This document shows positions 1-13,900 of a stretch of DNA of 64,000 nt, piece by piece; within the stretch, counting starts at the first letter, position 1, and every line of letters starts with the position of its first letter. This DNA comes from Limnoperna fortunei. Taxonomy: Eukaryota; Mollusca; Bivalvia; Mytilida; Modiolidae. The translations under genes and the position numbers were made by a program. Where the stretch lies: assembly GCA_944474755.1 (NCBI GenBank), contig OX104119.1, positions 86,246,896-86,310,895 of the forward strand, written 5' to 3'. The notes beneath the pieces were generated by a model. The model was given only the letters and a program-made list of their open reading frames with translations, searched no databases and was not told the DNA's origin.

Positions 1-1160
1 AGGAGAATTTATGAGACAAATTAAAGCAATAAAACCAAAATAAACAGGTGTGAAGGTTACACATAGGAGAATTTATGAGACGAGTAAAAACAATGAAATA
101 AAAAAACAGGTGAGAAGGTTACACATAGGAGAATTTATGAGACAATCAAAGCAATAAAACCAAAAAAACAGGTGAGAAGTTACACATAGGAGAATTTATG
201 AGACAAATTAAAGCAATAAAACCAAAAAAAACAGGTGAGAAGGTTACACATAGGAGAATTTATGAGACAAATTAAAGCAATAAAACCAAAAAAACAGGTG
301 AGAAGTTACACATAGGAGAATTTATGAGACAAATTAAAGCAATAAAACCAAAAAAAAACAGGTGTGAAGGTTACACATAGAAGAATTTATGAGACGAGTA
401 AAAACAATGAAATAAAAAAACAGGTGAGAAGGTTACACATAGGAGAATTTATGAGACAATCAAAGCAATAAAACCAAAAAAACAGGTGAGAAGTTACACA
501 TAGGAGAATTTATGAGACAAATTAAAGCAATAAAACCAAAAAAAAACAGGTGAGAAGGTTACACATAGGAGAATTTATGAGACAATCAAAGCAATAAAAC
601 CAAAAAAACAGGTGAGAAGTTACACATAGGAGAATTTATGAGACAATCAAACCAATAAAACCAAAAAAACAGGTGAGAAGTTACACATAGGAGAATTTAT
701 GAGACAAATTAAAGCAATAAAACCAAAAAAACAGGTGAGAAGTTACACATAGGAGAATTTATGAGACAATCAAAGCAATAAAACCAAAAAAACAGGTGAG
801 AAGTTACACATAGGAGAATTTATGAGACAATCAAAGCAATAAAACCAAAAAAACCGGTGAGAAGTTACACATAGGAGAATTTATGAGACAAATTAAAGCA
901 ATAAAACCAAAAAAAAACAGGTGAGAAGGTTACACATGGGAGAATGTATGAGACGAGTAAAAACAATGAAATAAAAAAACAGGTGAGAAGGTTACACATA
1001 GGAGAATTTATGAGACAATCAAAGCAATAAAACCAAAAAAACAGGTGAGAAGTTACACATAGGAGAATTTATGAGACAAATTAAAGCAATAAAACCAAAA
1101 AAAAAACAGGTGAGAAGGTTACACATGGGAGAATTTATGAGACGAGTAAAAGCAATGAAA
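1..1160. repeat. minisatellite A, about 60-bp unit, about 20 copies
   Basis: The unit begins aggagaatttatgagaca and ends aacaggtgagaaggttacac. Two or more variants (with aaattaaagc, atcaaagc or gagtaaaaac) alternate. Each unit contains acaggtgaga, a good match to a 5' splice site on the + strand. The array runs off the left edge, so its source cannot be seen. Confidence 0.95.
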
Positions 1161-1334
1161 TAAAAAAAGAAAAAGTTAGGAGGTTACACAAGTTAAAGGA
1201 ATGAAAGCAACCAAAAAAACTGACCTTGTTACTGGACACTTAGTCTGTCATTGTTTGTCTTAGTAAGATTTGGACATCATGTTTGTCTTAGTAAGATTTG
1301 GACATCAGCAAAGTCAATAATATACACAAAGCTT

Positions 1335-2082
1335 CTACTGACCTTGTTACTAAGGGTTATGTTACATAGGGAGGCCAAATCATATGATAGATAAACCATG
1401 GTCAGTCTGATATACCTCTACTTACCTTGTTACTAAGGGTTACGTTACATACGGAGATATGATAGATAAACCATGGTCAGTCTGATATACCTCTGCTTAC
1501 CTTGTTACTAAGGGTTACGTTACATACGGAGATATGATAGATAAACCATGGTCAGTCTGATATACCTCTACTTACCTTGTTACTAAGGGTTACGTTACAT
1601 ACGGAGATATGATAGATAAACCATGGTCAGTCTGATATACCTCTGCTTACCTTGTTACTAAGGGTTACGTTACATACGGAGATATGATAGATAAACCATG
1701 GTCAGTCTGATATACCTCTACTTACCTTGTTACTAAGGGTTACGTTACATACAGAGATATGATTGATAAACCATGGTCAGTCTGATATACCTCTACTTAC
1801 CTTGTTACTAAGGGTTACGTTACATACGGAGATATGATAGATAAACCATGGTCAGTCTGATATACCTCTACTTACCTTGTTACTAAGGGTTACGTTACAT
1901 ACGGAGATATGATAGATAAACCATGGTCAGTCTGATATACCTCTGCTTACCTTGTTACTAAGGGTTACGTTACATACGGAGATATGATAGATAAACCATG
2001 GTCAGTCTGATATACCTCTACTTACCTTGTTACTAAGGGTTACGTTACATACAGAGATATGATAGATAAACCATGGTCAGTC
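1335..2082. repeat. minisatellite B, 75-bp unit, about 10 copies
   Basis: The unit contains gatagataaaccatggtcag and accttgttactaagggtta. The spacing of gttacat is exactly 75 (1444, 1519, 1594). The first copy is diverged. It lies just upstream of ADAM exon 1 of the window. On the - strand each unit reads caaggtaagta. Confidence 0.95.
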
Positions 2083-2109
2083 TGTTATACAATGTTACTT
2101 GTTTTGTAG

Positions 2110-2178
2110 ATACACAACCAGGATGTTGACAGAACAGAGAAGTACCTAAAGCTGGCTTTGGTGTTGGACAACTCAGTG
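2110..2178 (+). CDS. ADAM22/23-like: ADAM exon 1 of window (start of metalloprotease-like domain)
   Basis: The acceptor is ttttgtag and the donor is gtaag. It encodes 23 residues including TEKYLKLALVLDNS, the first beta strand of the reprolysin fold (compare the [K/R]Y-[V/L]-E-L-[x]-V-V-[x]-D pattern of ADAMs). Phase 0 on both sides. Earlier exons are not in the window. Confidence 0.88.
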
Positions 2179-5100
2179 GTAAGATACATTGGTCAGATCA
2201 TTTAAGTAGGTCACAGATCATTTAAGTAGGTCACAAAGCATTTAAGTAGGTCACAAAGCATCAAGTAATATTGACACATGGGTGAATGGTTTTGTTCACT
2301 TCATCACACAATGTTAACACTGAGGTTCAGAGTTCGAGTCTGATTGCAGGCCAGAGATAAACCAAGCATTACCATCACAAACAGTTAACAAAAGAAAAGA
2401 TAATTACAGGGGCATAAAATACTGGTGTGGAACAGTCAGAAACATGTAAACAAATCTTGATATTTATACAAAAGTAAACAGACAGTATAACTTGACTGTT
2501 ACATCATAGAATTCCTACCGAAGGTCGGGGGATTTCTCCGGGTACTCCGGCTTCCTCCCCCAATAAAATCTGGATGCCATGATATAGCTGAAAAATTGCT
2601 GAAAGTGGCGTTAAACAACATTTAAACAAACAAACAAATACATCATAGAACTAATATGTTATGTTATTTTTTTCAGTATTCCAAGTTAAATCTGTCACAC
2701 AATGAAATGGTCAACTTTGCTCTGCAGACAGCAAACATGGTTGATTTGGTAAGTTCTAAAGGGAGTAGTGGCCTCGGTGGCCGAGTGGTTAAGGTAGTTC
2801 GTTTACTATTGATCATGTGGTCTGTCAACTCTGAGATTGCAGGTTCGATTCTCACTGCAGGCAAGGTTGCACTCGACTACAATCTTAACTGACAAAGGGT
2901 TGCCAGTTTTCCTACCACAGGGGGTTTTTTCTCCGGGAACTCCGGCTTCCTTCTCCAATAAAACCTGGATGCCATGTTATAGCTGAAAACTTGCTGAAAG
3001 TGGTGTTACACACCATTCAAAGAAACAAACAAACAAATCTTATTCATGTTCAAGAAAACACTTGAATGAATGGATAATAGTAATTTGACATCGAAACTTA
3101 AAACTTTTGGACAAGGGAAGTTTTCATTTGCACAAGTAAATTTTGAAGTAAATTTTGATAGTTACTCATCCAAAGGGACAAGTTAAAAAATAAATTTTGT
3201 TTTTTATTTCAGGGTTCAGTATAGACAAGATTGTAACGTATTCATGGCTTTTGTGTAGCTTGTTATTTGTACTTTGCTTGCTGAGAGTGGTAACCTCATA
3301 AAACCATTAAATGAGAGATTAAAGATAAATTCTAAAATGTGAACTAATGAAATATATGTGTGAACTAATGAAATATATGTGTATTTAATGTTTCAGTACA
3401 CCAAAGACATTGGAATCCGAACTCCAGTGACATACCTGGAATACTGGAACACTGGTGACAAAATGGAGGTGTCATCACAGATCAGAAAGTTACTGAAATC
3501 ATTTCTGTTATATAAACAGTTCCATCTGATGAACATTGAACACAACGCTGCCCACTTTATCACGTATGTTGTTTACTCGTAAAATCTGCGTTTGCTGTAT
3601 GATAGTTGCTGAAATCAGCCTGTGAAGTGTTTTGAATGTTCACCACTAGATGGTGCTGTAATCAACCTGTTAAGTATGTAAATATTCACCACTAACAGGT
3701 GCTGTAATCAGCCTGTTAAGTGTATAAATGTTCACCACTAGATGGTGCTAACTCAGCATGTAAGTGCATAAATGTTCTCCACTAGATGGTGCTGTAAGCA
3801 GCATGTTATTGCATAAATGTTTTCCACTAGATGGTGCTGTAATAAGCCTGATAAGTATATAAATGTTCATTGTTTATTGGCTGCTCATTTATTTCAGTTT
3901 AAAGTGACACCACCTCAGTCTCTTTTGTCCTTACTTTGGCCTTGACCTCTTATTATTTCTTTCATCTTACAACACAGCCATTTCTGTAAGTCTTCAATAT
4001 CAGGTCTGTGTTAACAAACAGGTGATTGCCCATGGTTACCTTGAGTACCAGGTGATTGTCCATCGTTACCTTGAGTACCAGGTGATTGCCTATGGTTACC
4101 TTGAGTACCAGGTGATTGTCCATGGTTACCTTGAGTACCAGGTGATTGTCCATGGTTACCTTGAGTACCAGGTGATTGTCCATGGTTACATTGAGTGCCA
4201 GGTGATTGTCCATGGTTACCTTGAGTACCAGGTGATTGTCCATGGTTACCTTGAGTACCAGGTGGTTGTCCATGGTTAACTTGAGTGCCAGGTGATTGTC
4301 CATAGTTACCTTGAGTACCAGGTGATTGTCCATGGTTATCGTGAGTACCAGGTGATTGTCCATGGTTACCTTGAGTACCAGGTGATTGTCCATGGTTAAC
4401 TTGAGTACCAGGTGATTGTCCATAGTTACCTTGAGTACCAGGTGATTGTCCATGGTTACCGTGAGTACCAGGTGATTGTCCATGGTTACCGTGAGTACCA
4501 GGTGATTGCCTATGGTTACCTTGACTACCAGGTGATTGTCCATGGTTACATTGAGTGCCAGGTGATTGTCCATGGTTACCTTGAGTACCAGGTGATTGTC
4601 CATAGTTACCTTGAGTACCAGGTGATTGCCCATGGTTACCGTGAGTACCAGGTGATTGCCTATGGTTACCTTGAGTACCAGGTGATTGTCCATAGTTACC
4701 TTGAGTACCAGGTGATTGTCCATAGTTACCTTGAGTACCAGTTGATTGCCCATGGTTACCTTGAGTACCAGGTGATTGCCCATGGTTACCTTGAGTACCA
4801 GGTGATTGTCCATAGTTACCTTGAGTACCAGGTGATTGTCCATAGTTACCTTGAGTACCAGGTGATTGCCCATGGTTACATTGAGTACCAGGTGATTGCC
4901 CATGGTTACCTTGAGTACCAGGTGATTGCCCATGGTTACATTGAGTACCAGGTGATTGCCCATGGTTACATTGAGTACCAGGTGATTGCCCATGGTTACA
5001 TTGAGTACCAGGTGATTGTCCATGGTTACCTTGAGTACCAGGTGATTGCCTATGGTTACCTTGAGTACCAGGTGATTGCCCATGGTTACATTGAGTACCA

Positions 5101-7916
5101 GGTGATTGCCCATGGTTACCTTGAGTACCAGGTGATTGCCTATGGTTACCTTGAGTACCAGGTGATTGTCCATGGTTACCTTGAGTACCAGGTGATTGCC
5201 CATGGTTACCTTGAGTACCAGGTGATTGCCCATGGTTACCTTGAGTACCAGGTGATTGTCCATGGTTACCTTGAGTACCAGGTGATTGTCCATGGTTACC
5301 TTGGGTACCAGGTGATTGCCCATGGTTACCTTGAGTACCAGGTGGTTGTCCATGGTTAACTTGAGTACCAGTTGATTGCCCATGGTTACCTTGAGTACCA
5401 GGTGATTGCCCATGGTTACCTTGAGTACCAGGTGATTGTCCATGGTTACCTTGAGTACCAGGTGATTGTCCATGGTTAACTTGAGTACCAGGTGATTGCC
5501 CATAGTTACATTGAGTACCAGGTGATTGCCCATGGTTACCTTGAGTACCAGGTGATTGCCCATGGTTACCTTGAGTACCAGGTGATTGCCCATGGTTACC
5601 TTGAGTACCAGGTGATTGTCCATGGTTAACTTGAGTACCAGGTGATTGCCCATGGTTACATTGAGTACCAGGTGATTGCCCATGGTTACCTTGAGTACCA
5701 GGTGATTGCCCATGGTTACCTTGAGTACCAGGTGATTGTCCATGGTTACCTTGAGTACCAGGTGATTGTCCATGGTTACCTTGAGTACCAGCTGATTGCC
5801 CATGGTTACCTTGAGTACCAGGTGATTGCCCATGGTAACCTTGAGTACCAGGTGATTGCCCATGGTTAGCTTGAGTAACAGGTGATTGTCCATGGTTAAC
5901 TTGAGTACCAGGTGATTGCCTATGGTTACCTTGAGTACCAGGTGGTTGCCCATGGTAACATTGAGTACCAGGTGATTGTCCATGGTTACCTTGAGTACAA
6001 TGTGATTGTCCATGGTTACCTTGAGTACCAGCTGATTGCCCATGGTTACCTTGAGTACCAGCTGATTGCCCATGGTTACCTTGAGTACCAGGTGATTGCC
6101 CATGGTTACCTTGAGTACCAGGTGATTGTCAATGGTAACCTTGAGTACCAGGTGATTTCCCATGGTTACCTTGAGTACCAGGTGATTGCCCATGGTTACC
6201 GTGAGTACCAGGTGATTTTCCATGGTTACCTTGAGTACCAGCTGATTGCCCATGGTTACCTTGAGTACCAGTTGATTGTTCATGGTTACCTTGAGTACCA
6301 GGTGATTGCCCATGGTTACCTTGAGTACCAGGTGATTGTCCATGTTTATGGTGAGTGCCAGGTGATTGCCCATGGTTACTTTGAGTGCCAGGGGATTGCC
6401 CATGGTTACCTTGAGTGCCAGGTGATTGCCCATGGTAATCTCAAGTACCAGGTGATTGCCTATTGTTACAGCTTCAGTTATGATATTGCATCAATTATAA
6501 AATTAAACTGATTTACTTTATAATTATTTTGTAGGAACACTCCATTAGATGATAATTCTGTAGGATTAGCTATACCAGACAGTGTATGTACCGAGAGAGC
6601 TGTTGGAATCAACAGAGTAAGTGTATAGATTTCTTATTTTAATGCAAATTGACTCTTTCTAACAACTGTAAGGGAAAATGGAAGTTAAGTTTGCAGATGG
6701 CTTGAAGTTCTACAGATAGATATTTTAAAATTCACAAGAAAAAAAATGAATGTTACCATCAAGAAATAATGCAGGTGAAAATGTCTAGTAAAAACTCAAA
6801 CAAGATGATTGATTGACTGAATCATAGAATTCCATAGAACTGGATTAATCTGGCTACATCTTTTAAAGTGTTTTAATTGGTTGTTTGTTTTCTTCTTATT
6901 TGTATTGTTTCTATTAGGTTGCAATCATTTTTTTTAAATATGTCCTTATATAAAAGTTTGCATTTGTAATGCCACTTTGGAAATTGTTTCATCATGTCCA
7001 GTAATTATTTAGAAGGAAGCTGGAACCCCAACTTTGGCAGAAAACTAGCAATCCTTTTCATATAACATTGAAGTCGACCACATTCTTCCCAAATCTGTCT
7101 CAATCTCCAAACCCCATAGTAGATTACCTACTCCACCCGGCCACTAAAGCCTCAATACAATGTGTCAGTCACTCTAATCCTGCAATTAAAACCTGGACAG
7201 TTATGTCCTCCAACCACTTTGTGGGGAGACATGTTGTTTTTGTCCTGTCAGTCCGTCTGTTTGTCCATCACAAAGTTATTCCGCTCAACTCCTCTAAAAC
7301 TACTCAACCAAATGTTATGAAACTTGGTACATAGCAAGTACACCATATGTAGTTGTGCATATTACCAGGAAATTCTGATCCTCAAAATTTTGTGGTTATG
7401 GCCCTTTGAACTTAGAATTTTCCAAAAATTTCTCATAAATCATAGTTTCCGCTCAATTCCTTTGAAACTTCTGAACCAAATGTTACGAAACATGGTACAT
7501 ATCAAGTACACTATTTGTAGTTGTGCATATTACCAGGAAATTTTATCCTCAAAATTTTGTGGTAGTAATGGCGCTTTGACCTTGGAATTTTTCCAGAAAT
7601 TCCATACAAATCATGGTTTCCCCTCTAAAACTACTTGACTAAATTTTCTGAAACTTGGCATGTAGCAAGTATACCATATTTAGATGGGTGGCGGGAGACA
7701 TTTTTTTTGTATGCAAAAACTAACTTTAATTAATTTCCGTATTTTGTTCAATTTTCGTTTGATCAAGAAATTTCGGGACATCCAATATCGCTCTACAGGT
7801 ATTTTTATAACATGTTACAAAACAGCGATAAACAAATTAAGGTTTGTTTTACTTCCTGGATCTTTTTATCAATCTTGCTGTAAGTGGCTCAATGCATAAT
7901 TTCAGTCTCGGCAACA

Positions 7917-7955
<39 letters not shown>

Positions 7956-10900
7956 CCAGGTGTATATATATATATATTTTTTTTTTCCAGGTGTCTAGTG
8001 TATTGGAACCTCAGCAGTTGGCTACGATTCTGACTCATATGATAGGTCATAATTTAGGACTTAAACATGACGAGGATGGTATGTTCTTAGATAGTATACA
8101 TGATTTAGGTTGACTTTGGTCTTTAGACATCTTTATATCATTTGTCCAATTTGAACCAAACTTGATATGGAAGTGCCCGACCAAAATGTTTACTGATAAC
8201 CCCTCTTCTACAAAGAGTTAACATTATTAAGAAATCCAGATTCCTTTAAGGTGTGTTTTCAGCTCCTTTCTACAACAAACTGAGCTCAAATTGAACTGTA
8301 GTCTCATGATGTCCGATATTTTTGCAGATTTTACAGAATATTCAAATTAGGTTTATTTTGACAAGTATAAAGAAAAAATATCATTGAAACTTAAAACCAA
8401 ATTTAGATGATCCATAGGGGATCTGTTACCAAACTTTATTGAATATCTGCATGCTCCTACCTGTAATCTGACATTCCCTATTTTTGGAAATACAAGAGTT
8501 ATTTCCCATTTTCAAGAGTTGTCTTTCATAACAGCAGGTATCTAGTTTTGAACAGATGGTGAAAAATCACGTTTTTATTTTTTTTTTTAAATAATGTCTG
8601 TGGACTGACAGTTCTAGTACAACTAAAAAAACTGCAGAATTAGTTTGCACATCATAATAAATTTTACCAGATGCTTTGCTATATGTGAATAAAAAAATAT
8701 TGTAGAAAAACTACTTTTTACCCACAGTAGGTACTATAAAGTGGGAGATAAATCTTGTTTACCGCAAGTAGGGAATAAGTGAGTGATGATTGACTCGTGT
8801 GATCCTCATGTGGTGATGGATCTTGGGATCCTTTATTGTTTAGGTGTGTCATACAAAGAATTACTATATCAAATATAAATATATGCTGTAGTGTGATTGA
8901 TGACAGTGTAATTATACTGTGACCATGGTAACCATGAAGGAGAATTCCAGGAAGGCAATCATTTGAATTGCAAAAGTTATATAAGAAACTATGTCTTGAA
9001 TGTAAAACCCTGTCTTGTTTAACCATAAAGTAAATAAGGTGTCTCTTCATAAAGACTTGTATGTTTGTGTTTTGGGAATTGGTTACATCCACTTGTATGG
9101 TCAGTTTAAAATAAAATAATAGATAGAATCTGTAATTCCTGATCTTACTGATGTTTGTATTCTTAGTTGCCATAGCTACTGTATATAACACATAGTTCAT
9201 GCTTGTGTGAAATCTGAAAAATAATATTATATACTTAATTCCATCAGTCAAACAACGGGAAATATATCATAGAGGTAAATTGTTGTCATTTCTGTTCCAG
9301 CACTGCATCTGAGTTTTACTTTTCTTCTTTCACTTCCTGTACTTTTTTGAAAAAATGTTTTTAATATATTTTAATTCTTCTTATATATGTAAAGGAAAAT
9401 ATCAGTTATGTATATGTGTTGTGTTTATTTTAAAAAAAAAACAAAAAAAAAAACCAAAGAAGCGTAACGGTTTCTGCAATTCAAATTAAAATGTTACTGC
9501 TTTTTACAACTCCATATTTTGTTTTGTTTTCCTTATAAGTTTCTTGCTTGTTTAGCTTTATGTATTTTGATTAGTAAAATGCTTAGATAAGCAAAACTAA
9601 GCTTATACCATACACCTATGCTTTCCTTGTTGGTGAACCTGTGGCAAAGTAAAATACTTATTTTTTGAGTCAGACATTTTTTGGTTGCACACTTTATTGG
9701 TGTAATCTATGGTTCTCATAGCTAACTCCTTCCTCAGTGAAAACTAATATTATAATATATCTGAATATATTAGCAATCTACTTAAAATTAAATCTTTCAC
9801 TTTCTCCCCCTTTTTGTTATTGTAACTGCGAAACACAAAGAAAATAATAAAATGTGAGGAGTAAGTGAGCAATTTAATTTTAATTCGATTGAGTATTTCA
9901 GCTGTTGTTAGCAAGAGAAGATCACTAACAATAAATTCATAAAGATGGTTTATATCTTGAGTTGGGTAGGAAAAGAGACTACAATGTAACTACTCTTTAT
10001 CAAAATCTACAAAGATAACCACCCAAATAAGGCATCCCTTGTTCCACAATGACATGATTGGCTGCCACCTCTCAAATCAGAAGTAACCCCTTACAGGCAA
10101 GGCTGTGCCTTGTAACAGTATATGTGTCCTTACAATATGTCATCAAAAGGAACTACAGAAAATGTGACAAATTTTTTTTTTCTCAAGTTTTCTTGTTTTT
10201 GTAATCCTCAATAAAGTACCTTGTGTAACAACTAATTAATATTGTGCTGAAAATTAATGTCAGTCAATGACATGCAGGATTGTTAATCCTCATTAACATC
10301 TTATTTTCTTGTTACACAGCCTGTACATATATATTTTAGAATGTTTTTCTTTACAAATTTTCTAGTTTAACAAAATTAATTTCTGTACTAACTCGATTTG
10401 ACACTAATTATTTTGGCTGTAATCAAATCAGTTCTAACTATTGTGGTCAGACAAAAATATCTTACAGATTTGTTTTAATTCTTTTTCTTAAAACATTAAA
10501 TTCCTTTAGTTTCATTTCCATAGAAACCAAGAGTATTCTTACAGCTTTGGCATGCATGTTGTATTGAAAAGAAAATGCATGAAAGTTTTCTCAGTTCCAG
10601 ATGTCAATAAAGTTTGCTCAAACCCAGACGTCAAAAAAGTTTGCTCAAACCCAGACGTCAATAAAGTTTGCACAAACCCAGACGTCGGTAAAGTTTGCTC
10701 AAACCCAGACGTCAATAAAGTTTGCACAAACCCAGATGTCGGTAAAGTTTGCTCAAACCCAGACGTCAATAAAGTTTGCACAAACCCAGACGTCAGTAAA
10801 GTTTGCTCAAACCCAGATGTCAATTTATTGTTGTTTTACTGTATTGTGCATCATTATAATTGAAAATCTTAGAATTTATAAAAGTGTAAAGTAGTGTCCA

Positions 10901-13900
10901 AAAACATGGAAGTAATCCAAGTAACAAATTGAAAATAGATTGAAAGTAGATTAGCAAAGAAATGCAAAAGCAAGCAGTCAAAGGGTGGTTACTAAAATGA
11001 TTTCCATGTAAGGAGAGTATTCCACATCTTGGAAGAGATATGATAGAAAATGTTATCTTTAGTTATAAATTGCTCCCACATCCCTTCATCTAGGAGATAA
11101 TGATGTCTTCAAATGTGATTTCTTTTTGCAACAATTCAAGGAAACATAAGATTAGTTGAAGTCCCAGTTTCATAAAACTTCTCAAATTAAGATTTTCAAA
11201 AAATCCTTGAGTTAATCAGTTATTTATCAGATATACAATTTCCGGCAATCTGATTGGTCAGTATTTTGGTGTCAAGATGAGTTATTACACCCCATGCAAC
11301 GAAGTTGCCGGGGGTATATGTTTTTGACCCGTCAGTCCTTCCGTGTCATTCTGTTGTCGCATGGATAGCGCTCCCATTTCTTAATGGATTTTAATGAAAC
11401 TTTGGGAAATTGTTACGTATAGTAGTTGCTTGGATGGGATAGATTTCAGGGAATTTTGTCAAGGGGGACAATATTTTTGGGAGGGGGACTTAGTCAACTT
11501 TCATGTATATGTATATTCAATGTTGTCGCCTGGATAGCGCTTTCATTTCTTCATGGATTTTAACGAAACTTTGGGAAATTGTTACTTATAGTAGTTGCTT
11601 GGATGGGATTGATTTTCATCGTGAAGTTTGGGAAATTGTAGGTGCTTGGATGGGATTGATTTTAAGGGAATTTCGTCAAGGGGGGGCCATATTTTTTGGG
11701 AGGGGGACTTAGCAAACTTTCATGTACATGTATATTCAATGTTGACGCCTGGATAGCACTTTCATTTCTTCCTAGATTTTCATGAAACTTCAATATACCA
11801 ATTTAAATACAAAATGCCACCTTGATGGAACGTGTGGGGTATCGTGAGCTTGATCCTGTCTACTGTCAGTTCTTTGTGTACTTTTCAGTCAAATTAAATT
11901 TTTTTTTTCTTTTGACATATAATAATAATAAAAGTGATGTTTTGTTGACCTATGGTTTGTTTTACAGGTGGCTGTGAGTGTACGGACCAAGTAGGGTGTA
12001 TCATGTCTCACGATGTCTTGTAAGTAATGGTCCTCAGTGTACGGACCAAGTAGGGTGTATCATGTCTCTTGATGTCTTGTAAGTAATGGTCTTCTCTGTA
12101 CGGACCAAGTAGGGTGTATCATGTCTCTTGATGTCTTGTAAGTAATGGACCAAGTAGGGTGTATCATGTCTCTTGATGTCTTGTAAGTAATGGACCAAGT
12201 AGGGTGTATCATGTCTCACAATGTCTTGTAAGTAATGGACCAAGTAGGGTGTATCATGTCTCACAATGTCTTGTAAGTAATGGTCCTCAGTGTATGGACC
12301 AAGTAGGGTGTATCATGTCTCACAATGTCTTGTAAGTAATGGTCCTCAGTGTACGGACCAAGTAGGGTGTATCATGTCTCACGATGTCTTGTAAGTAATG
12401 GACCTCAGTGTACGGACCAAGTAGGGTGTATCATGTCTCACAATGTCTTGTAAGTAATGGACCAAGTAGGGTGTATCATGTCTCTTGATGTCTTGTAAGT
12501 AATGGTCCTCAGTGTATGGACCAAGTAGGGTGTATCATGTCTCTTGATGTCTTGTAAGTAATGGTCCTCAGTGTATGGACCAAGTAGGGTGTATCATGTC
12601 TCACAATGTCTTGTAAGTAATGGTCCTCAGTGTACGGACCAAGTAGGGTGTATCATGTCTCTTGATGTCTTGTAAGTAATGGTCCTCAGTGTATGGACCA
12701 AGTAGGGTGTATCATGTCTCATGATGTCTTGTAAGTAATGGTCCTCAGTGTACGGACCAAGTAGGGTGTATCATGTCTCACAATGTCTTGTAAGTAATGG
12801 TCCTCAGTGTACGGACCAAGTAGGGTGTATCATGTCTCACAATGTCTTGTAAGTAATGGTCTTCTCTGTACGGACCAAGTAGGGTATATCATGTCTCACG
12901 ATGTCTTGTAAGTAATGGTCCTCAGTGTACAGACCAAGTAGGCTGTATCATGTCTCATGATGTCTTGTAAGTAATGGTCTTCTCTGTACGGATCAAGTAG
13001 GGTATATCATGTCTCACGATGTCTTGTAAGTAATGGTCCTCAGTGTACAGACCAAGTAGGCTGTATCATGTCTCTTGATGTCTTGTAAGTAATGGTCCTC
13101 AGTGTATGGACCAAGTAGGGTGTATCATGTCTCACGATGTCTTGTAAGTAATGGTCCTCAGTGTACGGACCAAGTAAGGTGTATCATGTCTCTTGATGTC
13201 TTGTAAGTAATGGTCTTCTCTGTACGGATCAAGTAGGGTGTATCATGTCTCACAATGTCTTGTAAGTAATGGTCCTCAGTGTACGGACCAAGTAGGGTGT
13301 ATCATGTCTCACGATGTCTTTTAAGTAATAGTCCTCAGTGTTCCGACCAAGTAAGGTGTATCATGTCTCATGATGTCTTGTAAGTAATGGTCCTCAGTGT
13401 ACAGACCAAGTAGGGTATATCATGTCTCATGATGTCTTTTAAGTAATGGTCCACATTAGTGACATTGGTGTTTTAAATGCTGTGTCCCTACAAAGAGTCT
13501 GTTAGGTAGCCCTAAAAATGAGAAGAGGGTTATTATAATAGTAAGAAAACAGCCATGAGTGTCCAATACCATTTGGTCTAGTAAATAGTGCAAATGGTCA
13601 GAACAGAATACAATTTAATGAACAAAAATAGAAAATAACTAACAGTTTTAAATGGACACTCAAATGTTATAAACAGGTAGTTTGTGTATTTTTTAGGTTT
13701 TAAGTCTGTAAAAATGTGAAGTTTGTGTATTTTTTAGGTTGAGATCGGATACTCTTCACTCCAGACAATTTTCGGACTGTAGCCGGTCGGATCTGGATGT
13801 GTCCATCAGTATGGACATTACCACATGTCTGGACACCAACAATAAAGATGTAAGATATTAAATATTACTTTCATTATGATGTTATAAAGTTGGGGACATT

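Noticed and set aside
2770..2850. Functional tRNA gene
   Set aside because: A and B boxes are present, but no complete cloverleaf or acceptor-stem pairing is visible and the sequence runs into a SINE body with an A-rich tail shared by other copies.
3962..6433. 823-codon open frame on the - strand with ten-residue repeats (GNHLVLKVTM)
   Set aside because: It is exactly the 30-bp minisatellite inside an ADAM intron. A unit divisible by three with no stop in one frame gives a long frame without selection. No signal, domain or exon context.
4014..6460. CRISPR-like array
   Set aside because: Regular units but no unique spacers, a eukaryotic spliced context and no cas genes; the same holds for all arrays here.
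8718..9251. 177-codon frame on the - strand
   Set aside because: No domain, no splice or promoter context, biased hydrophobic composition in AT-rich intron DNA.
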